Assembly (NCBI RefSeq): GCF_000429785.1
Contig: NZ_AUCN01000009.1
Location: 434,001 to 498,000 of the forward strand
Source: Chitinibacter tainanensis DSM 15459
Lineage (GTDB): Bacteria; Pseudomonadota; Gammaproteobacteria; Burkholderiales; Chitinibacteraceae
Direction of reading: 5' to 3'
DNA: 64,000 nucleotides
Below the pieces are notes generated by a model. It was given only the letters and a program-made list of their open reading frames with translations. It searched no databases and had not been told where the DNA came from. The position numbers and the translations under genes were made by a program. Shown here in pieces: positions 16,480-24,765 of this stretch (within the stretch, counting starts at the first letter, position 1; the number at the start of each line of letters is the position of its first letter).

Positions 16480-18258
16480 ATGAAAATTCTGGTCGTCGAC
16501 GACACCGAAGCTATTCTTCTTTTAATTTCCCGATTTGTTGAAGCGCTAGGCCATCAGGCTATTCTGGCCCGTAATGGCCAAGAGGCCATTGAAGTCTGGC
16601 GTCAAACTCGCCCCGATCTGGTGCTGATGGATGTGATGATGCCCATCATGTCGGGCCCAGAAGCCGCGGTTGTGATTAAGGCAGAAGCGGGCGCTACTTG
16701 GGTGCCCATCGTCTTCGTGACCGGGGTTGGGGAAGAGAACGCGCTGGCTGATGCCATTGAGCGAGGTGCCGACGACTATATCAACAAGCCCGTCAATTTC
16801 CGCGTGCTGGAGGCCAAACTCAAGGCCGTAGGCCGCACGCTGGAACTGAATCGTCAGGTCCGCGAGCAATCCAAAACCCTGGCTGATTACTACGAACGCG
16901 CCGAAGAAGAAAAACGCGTTGTGCGCCATTTGATGGATCAAATGGTCAACTCAGAACGTTTGGCCGATCCGCAGTTTCAATATTGGCTCTCAGCAGCCGA
17001 AAGCCTGTCTGGTGACCTTATCGCCGCCGCTCGCACTCCGGGGCAGGCGCTGCACATCTTGCTAGCTGATGGCATCGGCCACGGGTTGACTGCCGCACTC
17101 AATGTCCTACCTTTGACGCAACCCTTTTACAGCATGACTGAAAAGGGCTATTCGATTACCGATATCCTGTTTGAAATGAACGCCAAAGTGCGGCAGGTGC
17201 TGCCGATTGGCCGTTTCGTCTGTGTATCGCTGATCTCTATCGATGAAGTAGGTGGCACGGTCGAAATCTGGAATGCCGGCATGCCTCCGATTCAAATTCT
17301 GGATCGCAATAAGCAAGTGGTGCGGGTGTGTAGCTCTAGTAATTTACCACTGGGGATTGTCCCTTCGCATTCGCTGGATCTCTCCCCTGAGCGCATTTAC
17401 TTCAAAGAGCCTGGCTTTATTGTGGCGTATTCCGATGGCTTGGTTGAAGCGCGTAACGCCAGTGGGGCTGAGTTTGGTTTGCCCGCACTGCTACAGACTT
17501 TGATTGCTGCCGACGAAACAGGCTTGCCGCCTACAACCGCCGAGCAAACGCGGATGGTGACGCAAACCAAAATCGCGCTGGCAGATTTTCTCGCCGGCGA
17601 ACAGCACCATGATGATGTTTCCTTAGTGATTGCGAGTTTTGGGCAAGACAATATGGAAGTCGCTCTGCCCGCCGATACTGTGCCGCGGGCGGCGGAGTTG
17701 GCTTTGCAGGAGATTCCGGCCGATTTTAATCTGCTGGCCGAATGCAACTGGCGCTACTCGCTCGCGATTAGTGCCGAAGAGTTGCGCTATTTGAATACCA
17801 TTCCCTTCATGATGTCGTTTGTGAAGGAAATCAAAGCCTTGAGCGAAGTGCAGTCGGATATTTTCCTGATCCTGACTGAGCTGTTTGTCAATGCCGTGGA
17901 TCATGGCTTGCTGTTGCTCGAATCGTCGATGAAAACCCAGCCTGACGGGATGGAGCAATATCTATCGCAACGCGCCGAGCGCCTAGCGGCTTTGCCGGAA
18001 GGTCGGATCGAAATTGATCTATTAGGCTTGCGCTATAAAGAGCAGCAAGTGCTCAAAATCCGGGTTAAAGACAGCGGGAATGGTTTTGATTGGGCTAATT
18101 CTTATGCCAAATTAGCGACAGGTGGTCTGCCCTCAGGCACGCATGGCCGCGGCATTGCGCTGGTGCGTGCGCTGTCGCTCAAGGTACAATTTATTGGCCT
18201 AGGCAACGAAGTCGAAGTCTATTACCTGCCCAAGTCGCCAGCAGCAACGCAACACTAA
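16480..18258 (+). CDS. REC-PP2C-HATPase partner-switching regulator (HsbR/CrsR-like)
   Basis: 592 residues in three parts: receiver domain (1-125, phospho-acceptor Asp in LVLMDVMMPIMSG), SpoIIE-type PP2C phosphatase (about 160-390, with LLADGIGHGLTAAL and FIVAYSDGLVEA), and an anti-sigma-like HATPase kinase domain (about 430-590, with LTELFVNAVDHG, VKDSGNGFDW and GTHGRGIALV). This is the architecture of HsbR (Pseudomonas) and CrsR (Shewanella), which set the phosphorylation state of a STAS partner. The partner is encoded directly upstream. A histidine phosphotransfer protein of the HptB type is not in the window. Confidence 0.9.
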   Translation: MKILVVDDTEAILLLISRFVEALGHQAILARNGQEAIEVWRQTRPDLVLMDVMMPIMSGPEAAVVIKAEAGATWVPIVFVTGVGEENALADAIERGADDYINKPVNFRVLEAKLKAVGRTLELNRQVREQSKTLADYYERAEEEKRVVRHLMDQMVNSERLADPQFQYWLSAAESLSGDLIAAARTPGQALHILLADGIGHGLTAALNVLPLTQPFYSMTEKGYSITDILFEMNAKVRQVLPIGRFVCVSLISIDEVGGTVEIWNAGMPPIQILDRNKQVVRVCSSSNLPLGIVPSHSLDLSPERIYFKEPGFIVAYSDGLVEARNASGAEFGLPALLQTLIAADETGLPPTTAEQTRMVTQTKIALADFLAGEQHHDDVSLVIASFGQDNMEVALPADTVPRAAELALQEIPADFNLLAECNWRYSLAISAEELRYLNTIPFMMSFVKEIKALSEVQSDIFLILTELFVNAVDHGLLLLESSMKTQPDGMEQYLSQRAERLAALPEGRIEIDLLGLRYKEQQVLKIRVKDSGNGFDWANSYAKLATGGLPSGTHGRGIALVRALSLKVQFIGLGNEVEVYYLPKSPAATQH

Positions 18259-18303
18259 TTCCAGCGATCACCAATCCGATTCTCACCAATTAGACTCAAG
18301 CTG

Positions 18304-18320
18304 TGGCTGTTTCACAGCCA
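18304..18320. terminator. Small hairpin at the convergent gene ends
   Basis: TGGCTGT / ACAGCCA with a three-base loop, between the convergent REC-PP2C gene and the membrane-protein gene and overlapping the stop codon of the latter. No U-run, so it is a weak candidate. Confidence 0.3.
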
Positions 18321-19154
18321 ATGGCGCAGCTTGCCCAAAGCGGCGCAGCCCAGCCACGCGGCGGCGGTGGTGAGTAAGACTTGCCGCGAATGCTGCCAGT
18401 AAATCCAGCCAGCAAAGAGTAAACCAGTCAGCAGCAAGCCCCAGTAACTCGGTAGCACAGACAAACACAAGCACGCCAGGCCGGCGGGAATCAGGCCAGC
18501 AGCGAGGGCTGTGCAGCCATGCTGGAAGTGATCCAGCGTCGCATCGGGGCGCAGCTCGGGTATTAGCTCCCCAAGTCGATGGCCGCATTCATCATTACCG
18601 GCTTTGAGCCCCTGAATTAACTGCTGGGCATGGCTTGGCTGGATTTCTGCCGCTAGGGCAATCCCGAGAAGGCCCAGCGCCGCTTCCGGGCCGGGTAGGG
18701 CCTCGTCGCTGGGCGCATCAGGCTGCGTGGAATTTGTTGCCTTGGCGCGTGGCCAGTGGCGCCAGCAATATAGCGGCAAGAAAATCAGCGGGTAGAGCCA
18801 GCACAGCAATTGCAAGCTGGCGGGTAGGAGCCCCAGCCCAAAGCCTAGCCCGAGGGCGCAACCCAGAAACAGCAATTGATCCAGCATGATTTGCTGGCTG
18901 TGTTGCTGCCAGCGCTGTAGATTGGGGGCATAAAGGGCCAAACCTGGCAGATTACCCTGCTGGAGTATTGCTACGCAGGCATTGATACCCAATACTTTGA
19001 GTAAGATACCCATTAAACGCGTGCGCCAGCTGCTGCTGGCCTTGCCTTGCGCCGCAGCAATTTCCAGCCAGTACCATTGGCGGCAGTTGCCGGCTTCGTG
19101 GTCGGAAAGCTGCCGCAAGAGCTGGGCGGCTTCGCCGCGATCCCAAGCGCGCAT
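18312..19154 (-). CDS. Integral membrane protein of unknown function
   Basis: 280 residues. A soluble N-terminal ~45 residues is followed by hydrophobic segments near 47-65, 90-110, 112-130, 205-225, 228-248 and 255-270, with a soluble stretch (about 135-195) between. No family motif is recognised. Its ATG overlaps the ubiA stop codon (TAATG), so it is translationally coupled to ubiA and probably co-transcribed with ubiCA; a role connected to ubiquinone is only a guess. A GGGTAT-type element lies inside the gene. Confidence 0.7.
   Translation of the reverse strand: MRAWDRGEAAQLLRQLSDHEAGNCRQWYWLEIAAAQGKASSSWRTRLMGILLKVLGINACVAILQQGNLPGLALYAPNLQRWQQHSQQIMLDQLLFLGCALGLGFGLGLLPASLQLLCWLYPLIFLPLYCWRHWPRAKATNSTQPDAPSDEALPGPEAALGLLGIALAAEIQPSHAQQLIQGLKAGNDECGHRLGELIPELRPDATLDHFQHGCTALAAGLIPAGLACLCLSVLPSYWGLLLTGLLFAGWIYWQHSRQVLLTTAAAWLGCAALGKLRHWL
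18962..19011. repeat. GGGTAT-N37-ATAC element inside the membrane-protein gene
   Basis: GTAT at 18965-18968 and ATAC at 19006-19009 with the exact 37-base gap. The left flank is GGA rather than GGG; the right flank is CC. It lies in coding sequence. Confidence 0.45.
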
Positions 19155-20029
19155 TAGCGTAGTCCGTAATCCAGTATGATCAGTGCAAACACCAGCGCAC
19201 CGACCCGGTTATTACTTAAAAACGCCTGAAAGCACTGCTGCCGATCTCGCGCGCGAATTTGCGGATATTGCCGAGCAATGAGTAGCGCTACGGCCAGCAA
19301 GCCGGCGAAGTACACCGAGCCCATTTCAGCTAATAGCCCGCACACAGCCAATAAAAGCACAAAGCCAGCATGGCAGAGCATTACCGCGGTCACGTCATGC
19401 TGACCAAAGGTAATCGCCGAGGTTTTGATACCGATTTTTAAGTCGTCGGGTTTGTCTACCATGGCGTATTCGGTGTCGTAGGCGACCGTCCATAGTAAAT
19501 TAGCGAACATGAGCACCCACGCCAGCAGTGGCACTTGCCCGGTTTGCGCGGCAAAAGCCATCGGGATGCCAAAACTAAAAGCAATGCCCAAATAGGCCTG
19601 CGGGATGGCCAAGAAGCGTTTGGTGAATGGATAGCTGCCCGCCAAAAAAGCGGCCGGCAAACACAACAGCAAAGCCAACTGATTAAGTGGCAAGGCAATC
19701 AACAGCGCCAAAAGGGCCAAGCCGGCAGCAAGCCACAATGCTTCACGGGGGGCGACTTCCCCCGCAGCCAGTGGGCGGGCCTGGGTGCGCTCGACATGAC
19801 CATCAAAATCCCGATCCGCCCAATCATTGATCACGCAGCCCGCCGAGCGCATCAGCAGTGTGCCCAGGCCAAAAATGAGCACCAAGTGCCAATCGGGCCG
19901 GCCGTTACCGGCCAGCCACAAGCCCCACAGCGTCGGCCACAACAGCAGCAAGGTACCGATGGGTTTATCCAGCCGAGCAAGGCGGGCATAGGCGGAAAGG
20001 CGTTGCTTCACGGTTGTGGCAGTGGGCAT
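19154..20029 (-). CDS. ubiA: 4-hydroxybenzoate octaprenyltransferase
   Basis: Inner-membrane prenyltransferase that attaches the polyprenyl tail to 4-hydroxybenzoate, the second committed step of ubiquinone synthesis. 291 residues with about eight membrane helices and both Asp-rich motifs: [15 protein letters not shown] (near residue 70) and [12 protein letters not shown] (near 190). Normal length. It follows ubiC with ten bases between, the classical ubiCA order. Confidence 0.97.
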   Translation of the reverse strand: MPTATTVKQRLSAYARLARLDKPIGTLLLLWPTLWGLWLAGNGRPDWHLVLIFGLGTLLMRSAGCVINDWADRDFDGHVERTQARPLAAGEVAPREALWLAAGLALLALLIALPLNQLALLLCLPAAFLAGSYPFTKRFLAIPQAYLGIAFSFGIPMAFAAQTGQVPLLAWVLMFANLLWTVAYDTEYAMVDKPDDLKIGIKTSAITFGQHDVTAVMLCHAGFVLLLAVCGLLAEMGSVYFAGLLAVALLIARQYPQIRARDRQQCFQAFLSNNRVGALVFALIILDYGLR

Positions 20030-20039
20030 GGTGTGGTTT

Positions 20040-20561
20040 TTAAAAAGCAGGCGGTAAAAAAACTTCGGTAACTAGCAGTGCATCTTGGCCGGCATAAAAA
20101 AACGAGCGGCGGGCCCATAAGCGGGCAGGCAAAGGGCCGCAGGCCTGATTCGCTTTTTGCCACAATGGGTGGCGACGATCAAGGCAGGCAAAGCTTAACG
20201 CCGAACGGCGGATTGTGGGGTCGGCAAAGAGTAGGGCGCCCAGTGGGCGACTGCCGGTGCGGCCAAGCAAATGAAAGCCACTACGTAAGGCTGAGCGTTT
20301 CACCACGCTATGGGCAAAGACCAAGGCCTGCCCACGACTGCACAGCAGCACTTCGCGGGTGGCCACTTCGGCCACTCCGGCAGCGAGCGGGCGGCGTTCA
20401 TCCCGGTGCGGGCGCGCAAAATCTTGCCGTAAAACCTGGACGGAAAAGTCGGGAAAGTGCGCTTTCAAACGCTGCGTGAGCGAGCCACGTTCATTCAGCC
20501 AGGGGTGAAGGGCGCGTGGCGCCAGTACCAACGGAGTTTGCCAGCCGGCGAATTTATGCAT
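20040..20561 (-). CDS. ubiC: Chorismate lyase
   Basis: Converts chorismate to 4-hydroxybenzoate and pyruvate, giving the substrate of UbiA. 173 residues. Recognisable are the start region [20 protein letters not shown], the Arg of LRQDF, the strand [18 protein letters not shown], and the C-terminal [20 protein letters not shown]. Length and composition fit UbiC of betaproteobacteria. It is the first gene of the ubiC-ubiA-membrane protein unit. Confidence 0.93.
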   Translation of the reverse strand: MHKFAGWQTPLVLAPRALHPWLNERGSLTQRLKAHFPDFSVQVLRQDFARPHRDERRPLAAGVAEVATREVLLCSRGQALVFAHSVVKRSALRSGFHLLGRTGSRPLGALLFADPTIRRSALSFACLDRRHPLWQKANQACGPLPARLWARRSFFYAGQDALLVTEVFLPPAF

Positions 20562-20646
20562 ACCAAATTAAATGCCTAAACAAGCGGCCATTATGCCATA
20601 GCCACGGCGTGCACTTGCAGTGCCGGAAATCCTGTTGTGCTGGGCT

Positions 20647-20695
20647 GGGGTATTGCCCTACGACTTATGTGCAGCAAAAAGCAGCAGCCCATACC
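20647..20695 (+). repeat. GGGTAT-N37-ATAC element between ubiC and flagellin genes
   Basis: GGGGTAT at 20647-20653 and ATACC at 20691-20695. Its first 15 bases, GGGGTATTGCCCTAC, are identical to the start of the copy inside the sensor-kinase gene at 35384. It lies in the 213-base gap between ubiC and the flagellin gene, which otherwise shows nothing recognisable. Confidence 0.7.
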
Positions 20696-20774
20696 GGTGG
20701 GGGTATGAGCTGGGCGGTCGCTAATTGGTTTGGTTTGATTTCAACAGTGCGCTCAATTACCGATCAGCGCTGGT

Positions 20775-21578
20775 TTATTTCAAGAGGCTAAGCACCTGTT
20801 TACCGCTGGCATTGGCCTGCGCCTGCATCGCCAGATTGGCTTGCGAGAGGATGTCTTGCTGGGCGCGTTGCGCTGTGGCGCTGGCGTAATCGGTATCGGC
20901 AATGCGGCTTCTGGCGGCGGCTTGGTTAATGCTGCTGGTGGTTAGATTATTAATACTGGCCTCCACCCGGCTTTGAAACGCGCCCAGATTGCCGCGCTGA
21001 GCATTAATATTGGCCAAGCTGCTATCCAGGCGATCAAGCGCATCGCCGATGCTACTGGCGTTACTCAAATCGACATTGCTGGCGCTGTTACCCAAATTGT
21101 CCAGATTCAGCCCCAGATTCTGGTTGGCATTCGCCCCAGCCTGAAAATTAAAACTACTGCCTTGAAGCAGTGGCTGGCCATTAAATTGGGTGTTTTGGAT
21201 GATGTCTTGATTGCTTTGCTGCAGCTGATCGACTTCGGCCTGCAGTGCTTGCCGATCGCTGGCCGTCAGTGTGCTATTACCAGCCGCGACAGTCAGCTCA
21301 CGAATGCGGCTGGTGTTGTCGCTTAAGCTACTGAGCGCGCCATCCGCAGTTTGGCTCACTGATACCGCATCATTCAGATTGCGTACCGCCTGATTATTGC
21401 CAAGGATTTGGGCTGCAAACCGCTCGGCAATCGCCAGACCCGCCGCATCATCGGCTGCCGAGTTAATTCGCTTACCACTGGCGATACTGGCCAATGTGCG
21501 GTTTTGCGTTTCCTGCACGTTGTTGCCGCTGCGCAACGCGGTCAGGCTGCTGACATTGGTGTTGATATTTAAGGCCAT
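20775..21578 (-). CDS. fliC: Flagellin (short form)
   Basis: Filament subunit of 267 residues. The conserved N-terminal D0/D1 start MALNINTNVSSLTALRSG and C-terminal SQANLAMQAQANASGKQVLS are both present, with almost no variable D2/D3 region, so the filament should be thin-walled. ATG at 21578 has GGAGGT seven bases upstream; the open frame before it has no flagellin-like sequence. No other flagellar structural gene is in the window, so this is a detached flagellin locus. I could not find a convincing sigma-28 promoter. Confidence 0.94.
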   Translation of the reverse strand: MALNINTNVSSLTALRSGNNVQETQNRTLASIASGKRINSAADDAAGLAIAERFAAQILGNNQAVRNLNDAVSVSQTADGALSSLSDNTSRIRELTVAAGNSTLTASDRQALQAEVDQLQQSNQDIIQNTQFNGQPLLQGSSFNFQAGANANQNLGLNLDNLGNSASNVDLSNASSIGDALDRLDSSLANINAQRGNLGAFQSRVEASINNLTTSSINQAAARSRIADTDYASATAQRAQQDILSQANLAMQAQANASGKQVLSLLK

Positions 21579-21687
21579 TTTGCACCTCCGCACATGCATG
21601 TACTGCTCTCTTCTGACTGTACGCTGCCCGAGTAGTTCATGCCACTTAGCCGGATTAGCGGTGTGTTGTACCGGCGTATTGCAAATA

Positions 21688-21749
21688 GAACATTCGTTCA
21701 CTTTGTGCTTGCGCGGCTTGCGATGATGTCTTATTGTGAACGTACGTTC
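21688..21749. promoter_or_regulatory. Two GAAC-N4-GTTC palindromic boxes
   Basis: GAACATTCGTTC (21688-21699) and GAACGTACGTTC (21738-21749, a perfect 12-base palindrome) are 50 bases apart centre to centre, between the flagellin gene and the divergent 113-aa gene. The second ends 18 bases before the ATG of the latter. They look like operator half-sites for one dimeric regulator. The spacing GAAC-N4-GTTC resembles the Gram-positive LexA box, but a TetR-type site is as likely. Confidence 0.5.
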
Positions 21750-21766
21750 TATATGAGGTGTCTGGC

Positions 21767-22108
21767 ATGGCTTTCCGTTTCCGCCTTAGCAGTGCAGCGT
21801 TTACCGAATTAAAACAAGTTGGCGCGCCCATCGCGCTGATTGAATACTTAGCGCAGCCCGCCTTTCCCGGCGCGGCACGCCTGCTTTCAGCTGGCATGAT
21901 TGCGCGCTTGCCGATCGCGCTGCGCGCGGTAGCCAGTCAGCAGCTGGGCTTGTATGTCACGGCCGATGGGCAGGGGCTGGTGACGCACATTGGCCGTATC
22001 AAGCATCGCCTAGCTTGTGCCGCGCAAGAAAGCGAGTTTGGCCAGCCAGTACTGGCAGCTAGCGGTAAAGCAGCTGCCGGTGTCTGGCCGGCACCACTGT
22101 CGGCATGA
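21767..22108 (+). CDS. Unknown 113-aa protein
   Basis: 113 residues starting MAFRFRLSSAAFTELKQVG. ATG at 21767 follows GAGGTG at good spacing; an in-frame GTG three codons earlier lies inside that ribosome site. The sequence is Ala/Leu rich with one mildly hydrophobic stretch (about 35-60) and no recognised domain, signal peptide or metal motif. It stands alone behind the two GAAC-N4-GTTC boxes, so it may be controlled by them. Codon use resembles its neighbours. Confidence 0.6.
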   Translation: MAFRFRLSSAAFTELKQVGAPIALIEYLAQPAFPGAARLLSAGMIARLPIALRAVASQQLGLYVTADGQGLVTHIGRIKHRLACAAQESEFGQPVLAASGKAAAGVWPAPLSA

Positions 22109-22109
22109 T

Positions 22110-22158
22110 GGGTATATTGTTGTAATTTAATTGTATTGAGCTAGGTGAGCAGATACGG
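22110..22158 (+). repeat. GGGTAT-N37-ATAC element upstream of ettA
   Basis: GGGTAT at 22110-22115 and ATACGG at 22153-22158. It starts one base after the stop codon of the 113-aa gene and ends 79 bases before the ettA start codon. Confidence 0.65.
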
Positions 22159-22237
22159 TGGCAGGGTATCTTGTGTGGCTGGCCGGGCAGGGCGGATTTT
22201 TGCTACACTCCGCGCAATCATTTGCAAAGGAACACCC

Positions 22238-23905
22238 ATGGCTCAATACGTGATGTCGATGCTCCGCGTGAGCAAGATCGTGCCGCCGAAACGGCAAATC
22301 ATCAAAGATATTTCGCTCTCGTTCTTCCCCGGCGCCAAAATCGGTCTGCTGGGTTTGAATGGTGCCGGTAAATCGACCGTGCTGAAGATCATGGCCGGCG
22401 TTGAGAAAGAATACGACGGTGAAGTGCAGCATCTGCCTGGCGTCAAAATCGGCTATCTGGCTCAAGAGCCTGAGCTAAACCCAAACAATACCGTGCGCCA
22501 AGAAGTTGAAAGTGGTTTGGGTGAGGTCTTTGAAGCCAAAGCCAAGCTGGAAGAAGTGTACGCCGCGTATGCCGATCCGGATGCCGACTTCGATAAGCTG
22601 GCCGAAGAGCAAGCCCGCCTCGAAGCCATCATTGCTGCAAGCTCAGGTGAAAACACCGAGCTGCAACTGGAAATCGCCGCCGATGCGCTGCGCTTGCCCG
22701 AATGGGATGCCATGGTGGGTAATCTATCCGGTGGTGAAAAGCGCCGTGTTGCCCTGTGCAAATTATTGCTGTCTAAGCCTGATATGTTGTTGCTGGACGA
22801 GCCAACCAACCACTTGGATGCCGAGTCGGTAGAGTGGCTGGAGCAGTTTCTGGTGCGCTTCCCGGGTACCGTGGTGGCGGTAACGCACGATCGCTACTTC
22901 CTCGATAACGCTGCCGAGTGGATTCTGGAGCTGGATCGCGGCCACGGTATTCCTTGGAAAGGCAATTACTCCTCTTGGCTGGAGCAAAAAGAAGCTCGGC
23001 TGAAACTGGAAGAGTCGCAAGAATCTGCCCGCCAAAAAGCGCTGAATAAAGAGCTGGAGTGGGTGCGCCAAAATCCAAAAGGCCGTCAGGCTAAATCCAA
23101 AGCGCGGATTGCCCGCTTTGAAGAGCTGAGCAGCTACGAACACCAAAAGCGCAATGAAACGCAAGAAATCTTTATTCCAGTTGCTGAGCGTTTGGGCGAT
23201 AAAGTGATTGAGTTTAAAAATGTATCCAAAGGCTTTGGCGATCGTCTGCTGATCGATAATCTGAGCTTTAATGTGCCTGCCGGTGCGATCGTCGGCATTA
23301 TCGGCCCGAATGGTGCCGGTAAATCTACGCTGTTTAAAATGCTGGCTGGTAAAGAGCAGCCCGATAGCGGTGAAGTGGAAATCGGCCAAACCGTACAAAT
23401 GGCGTTTGTAGAGCAAAGTCGCGAAGGCCTCGATAGCAACAAGACGGTGTTTGATGACGTCGCTGCTGGCCATGATGTGATTCAGGTCGGCAAATTCGAG
23501 ATGAGCAGCCGGGCTTATCTGGGCCGCTTTAACTTTAAAGGTGGCGATCAGCAAAAGCTGGTGGGTAATCTATCGGGTGGTGAGCGTGGTCGTTTGCATT
23601 TGGCCAAAACGCTGCTGAAAGGCGGCAATGTCCTGCTGCTGGACGAGCCATCAAATGACCTTGATGTCGAAACCCTGCGCGCATTGGAAGACGCCTTGCT
23701 GGAGTTTGCCGGTACGGCGTTTGTGATTTCCCATGATCGCTGGTTCCTCGACCGGATCGCCACGCACATTCTGGCGGCCGAAGGTGAATCACAATGGACT
23801 TTCTTTGACGGTAACTACCAAGAGTACGAAGCCGATAAGAAAAAACGCTTGGGTGAAGAGGGCGCGAAACCGAAACGGATTCGCTACAAGCCCATCACTC
23901 GCTAA
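22238..23905 (+). CDS. ettA: Energy-dependent translational throttle EttA (ABC-F)
   Basis: Ribosome E-site ATPase that gates the first elongation steps according to the ATP/ADP ratio. 555 residues from ATG 22238 (behind AAAGGAA), exactly the usual length; the frame is open before it but not conserved. Two ABC domains: Walker A GLNGAGKS and GPNGAGKS, signatures LSGGEKRR and LSGGERGR, Walker B LLLDEPTNHLD and LLLDEPSNDLD, joined by the charged P-site tRNA interaction linker rich in Lys/Glu (about 240-320). No membrane segments. A strong terminator follows. Confidence 0.97.
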   Translation: MAQYVMSMLRVSKIVPPKRQIIKDISLSFFPGAKIGLLGLNGAGKSTVLKIMAGVEKEYDGEVQHLPGVKIGYLAQEPELNPNNTVRQEVESGLGEVFEAKAKLEEVYAAYADPDADFDKLAEEQARLEAIIAASSGENTELQLEIAADALRLPEWDAMVGNLSGGEKRRVALCKLLLSKPDMLLLDEPTNHLDAESVEWLEQFLVRFPGTVVAVTHDRYFLDNAAEWILELDRGHGIPWKGNYSSWLEQKEARLKLEESQESARQKALNKELEWVRQNPKGRQAKSKARIARFEELSSYEHQKRNETQEIFIPVAERLGDKVIEFKNVSKGFGDRLLIDNLSFNVPAGAIVGIIGPNGAGKSTLFKMLAGKEQPDSGEVEIGQTVQMAFVEQSREGLDSNKTVFDDVAAGHDVIQVGKFEMSSRAYLGRFNFKGGDQQKLVGNLSGGERGRLHLAKTLLKGGNVLLLDEPSNDLDVETLRALEDALLEFAGTAFVISHDRWFLDRIATHILAAEGESQWTFFDGNYQEYEADKKKRLGEEGAKPKRIRYKPITR

Positions 23906-23909
23906 GCGT

Positions 23910-23937
23910 AAAAAAGCCACCTACGGGTGGCTTTTTT
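23910..23937 (+). terminator. Terminator of ettA
   Basis: GCCACC / GGTGGC stem with a TACG loop, flanked by A6 and T6, starting five bases after the ettA stop. The A-run makes it potentially bidirectional, also serving the convergent tetR gene. Confidence 0.92.
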
Positions 23938-23963
23938 ATGTCAGTCCACAACTATCCGCATGC

Positions 23964-24596
23964 TTAGCTACGCACCAGTTGCTGGATGGCGCTCTGTAGT
24001 AGCGGCAATACCGCCGCGGTATTGATGTTGGGATTACTAATCGAACGTACGCTGAGGCCTTCGAACAGTGAAATAATCAAATCGCAGCGCGCATTAATGT
24101 CTTCATCGCTAATCGGCGGCAAGCCCACCCGGCCTTTGCTGATAATCAGCCGGCCACATTCATGCAGCACCCGATTGGAGCGTTGCATCATCTCGGCGAC
24201 TTTCGGGTTGCGCGATGCTTCGGCAATCATTTCAAAATTAAGCGCCGAGTTTTTAAGATCTAGGCTGTCGGCCAATGCCTGATCGGCATGATCGATCAGC
24301 GCCTGCATGGTATTGGGGGCGGCGAGCAGCATATTGATAATTTCCAATTGCCGATGCTGCTCCTGCTCGATGATGGCCTCGATAATCGCTTCTTTGTTGG
24401 CGAAGTAATGATAGATGTGGCCAACGCTCATGCCCGCGGCTTTGGCAATGGCCGACATGCTGGCGGCATGAAAGCCGGCGTGGCGAAAGCAGCTGGCGGC
24501 GGCATCCAGCACCTGCTGGCGGCGCAGCTCGGCTTTATCAAAGCCTGCATCATCAAGCGCTTGCGGGGTCATTTGTTCACAGATTCCATGTTTCAT
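23964..24596 (-). CDS. TetR-family repressor of the adjacent RND efflux operon
   Basis: About 210 residues. The N-terminal HTH is clear (SMSAIAKAAGMSVGHIYHYF followed by ANKEAIIEAIIEQEQ), the C-terminal ligand-binding half is variable as usual. ATG 24596 is chosen; an adjacent TTG at 24599 and a later ATG at 24572 are alternatives. It is divergent from acrA-acrB-oprM, and two overlapping palindromes lie between, so it is very likely the local repressor of the pump and of itself. Confidence 0.9.
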   Translation of the reverse strand: MKHGICEQMTPQALDDAGFDKAELRRQQVLDAAASCFRHAGFHAASMSAIAKAAGMSVGHIYHYFANKEAIIEAIIEQEQHRQLEIINMLLAAPNTMQALIDHADQALADSLDLKNSALNFEMIAEASRNPKVAEMMQRSNRVLHECGRLIISKGRVGLPPISDEDINARCDLIISLFEGLSVRSISNPNINTAAVLPLLQSAIQQLVRS

Positions 24597-24615
24597 CAAG
24601 CCGTATCGGGCGGGA

Positions 24616-24621
24616 ATTATA
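24616..24621 (-). promoter_or_regulatory. -10 box of the tetR gene
   Basis: Minus-strand TATAAT, a perfect sigma-70 -10 hexamer, 20 bases upstream of the tetR ATG. The operator pair lies 28 bases further upstream, covering the expected -35 side. Confidence 0.5.
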
Positions 24622-24648
24622 CTGACTTGTCATTTTTTCGCTAGAAAA

Positions 24649-24684
24649 CTAGAATGATCGTTCATTCTAGAATGATCATTCTAG
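24649..24684. promoter_or_regulatory. Two overlapping TetR-type operators
   Basis: First palindrome: arms CTAGAATGA and TCATTCTAG around TCGT (24649-24670). Second: CTAGAATGATCATTCTAG (24667-24684), a perfect 18-base palindrome. They share the central CTAG, so two repressor dimers could bind on adjacent faces. They sit in the 169-base gap between tetR and acrA. Confidence 0.85.
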
Positions 24685-24765
24685 TTTATGCCCAATTCTG
24701 CCGAGCTGGCCAGCGGTTTTCTGGTTGGCTTCGTTGATTGCCACTGAACATGAGAATCCATATCC

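Noticed and set aside
21579-21680. Possible sigma-28 or sigma-54 promoter upstream of flagellin
   Set aside because: Only fragmentary matches (CCGGCTAA, TGGCATGAA) with wrong spacing; no call made.
22763-23554. 263-aa open frame on the minus strand across ettA
   Set aside because: Antisense to a fully conserved ABC-F gene and without any protein family features.
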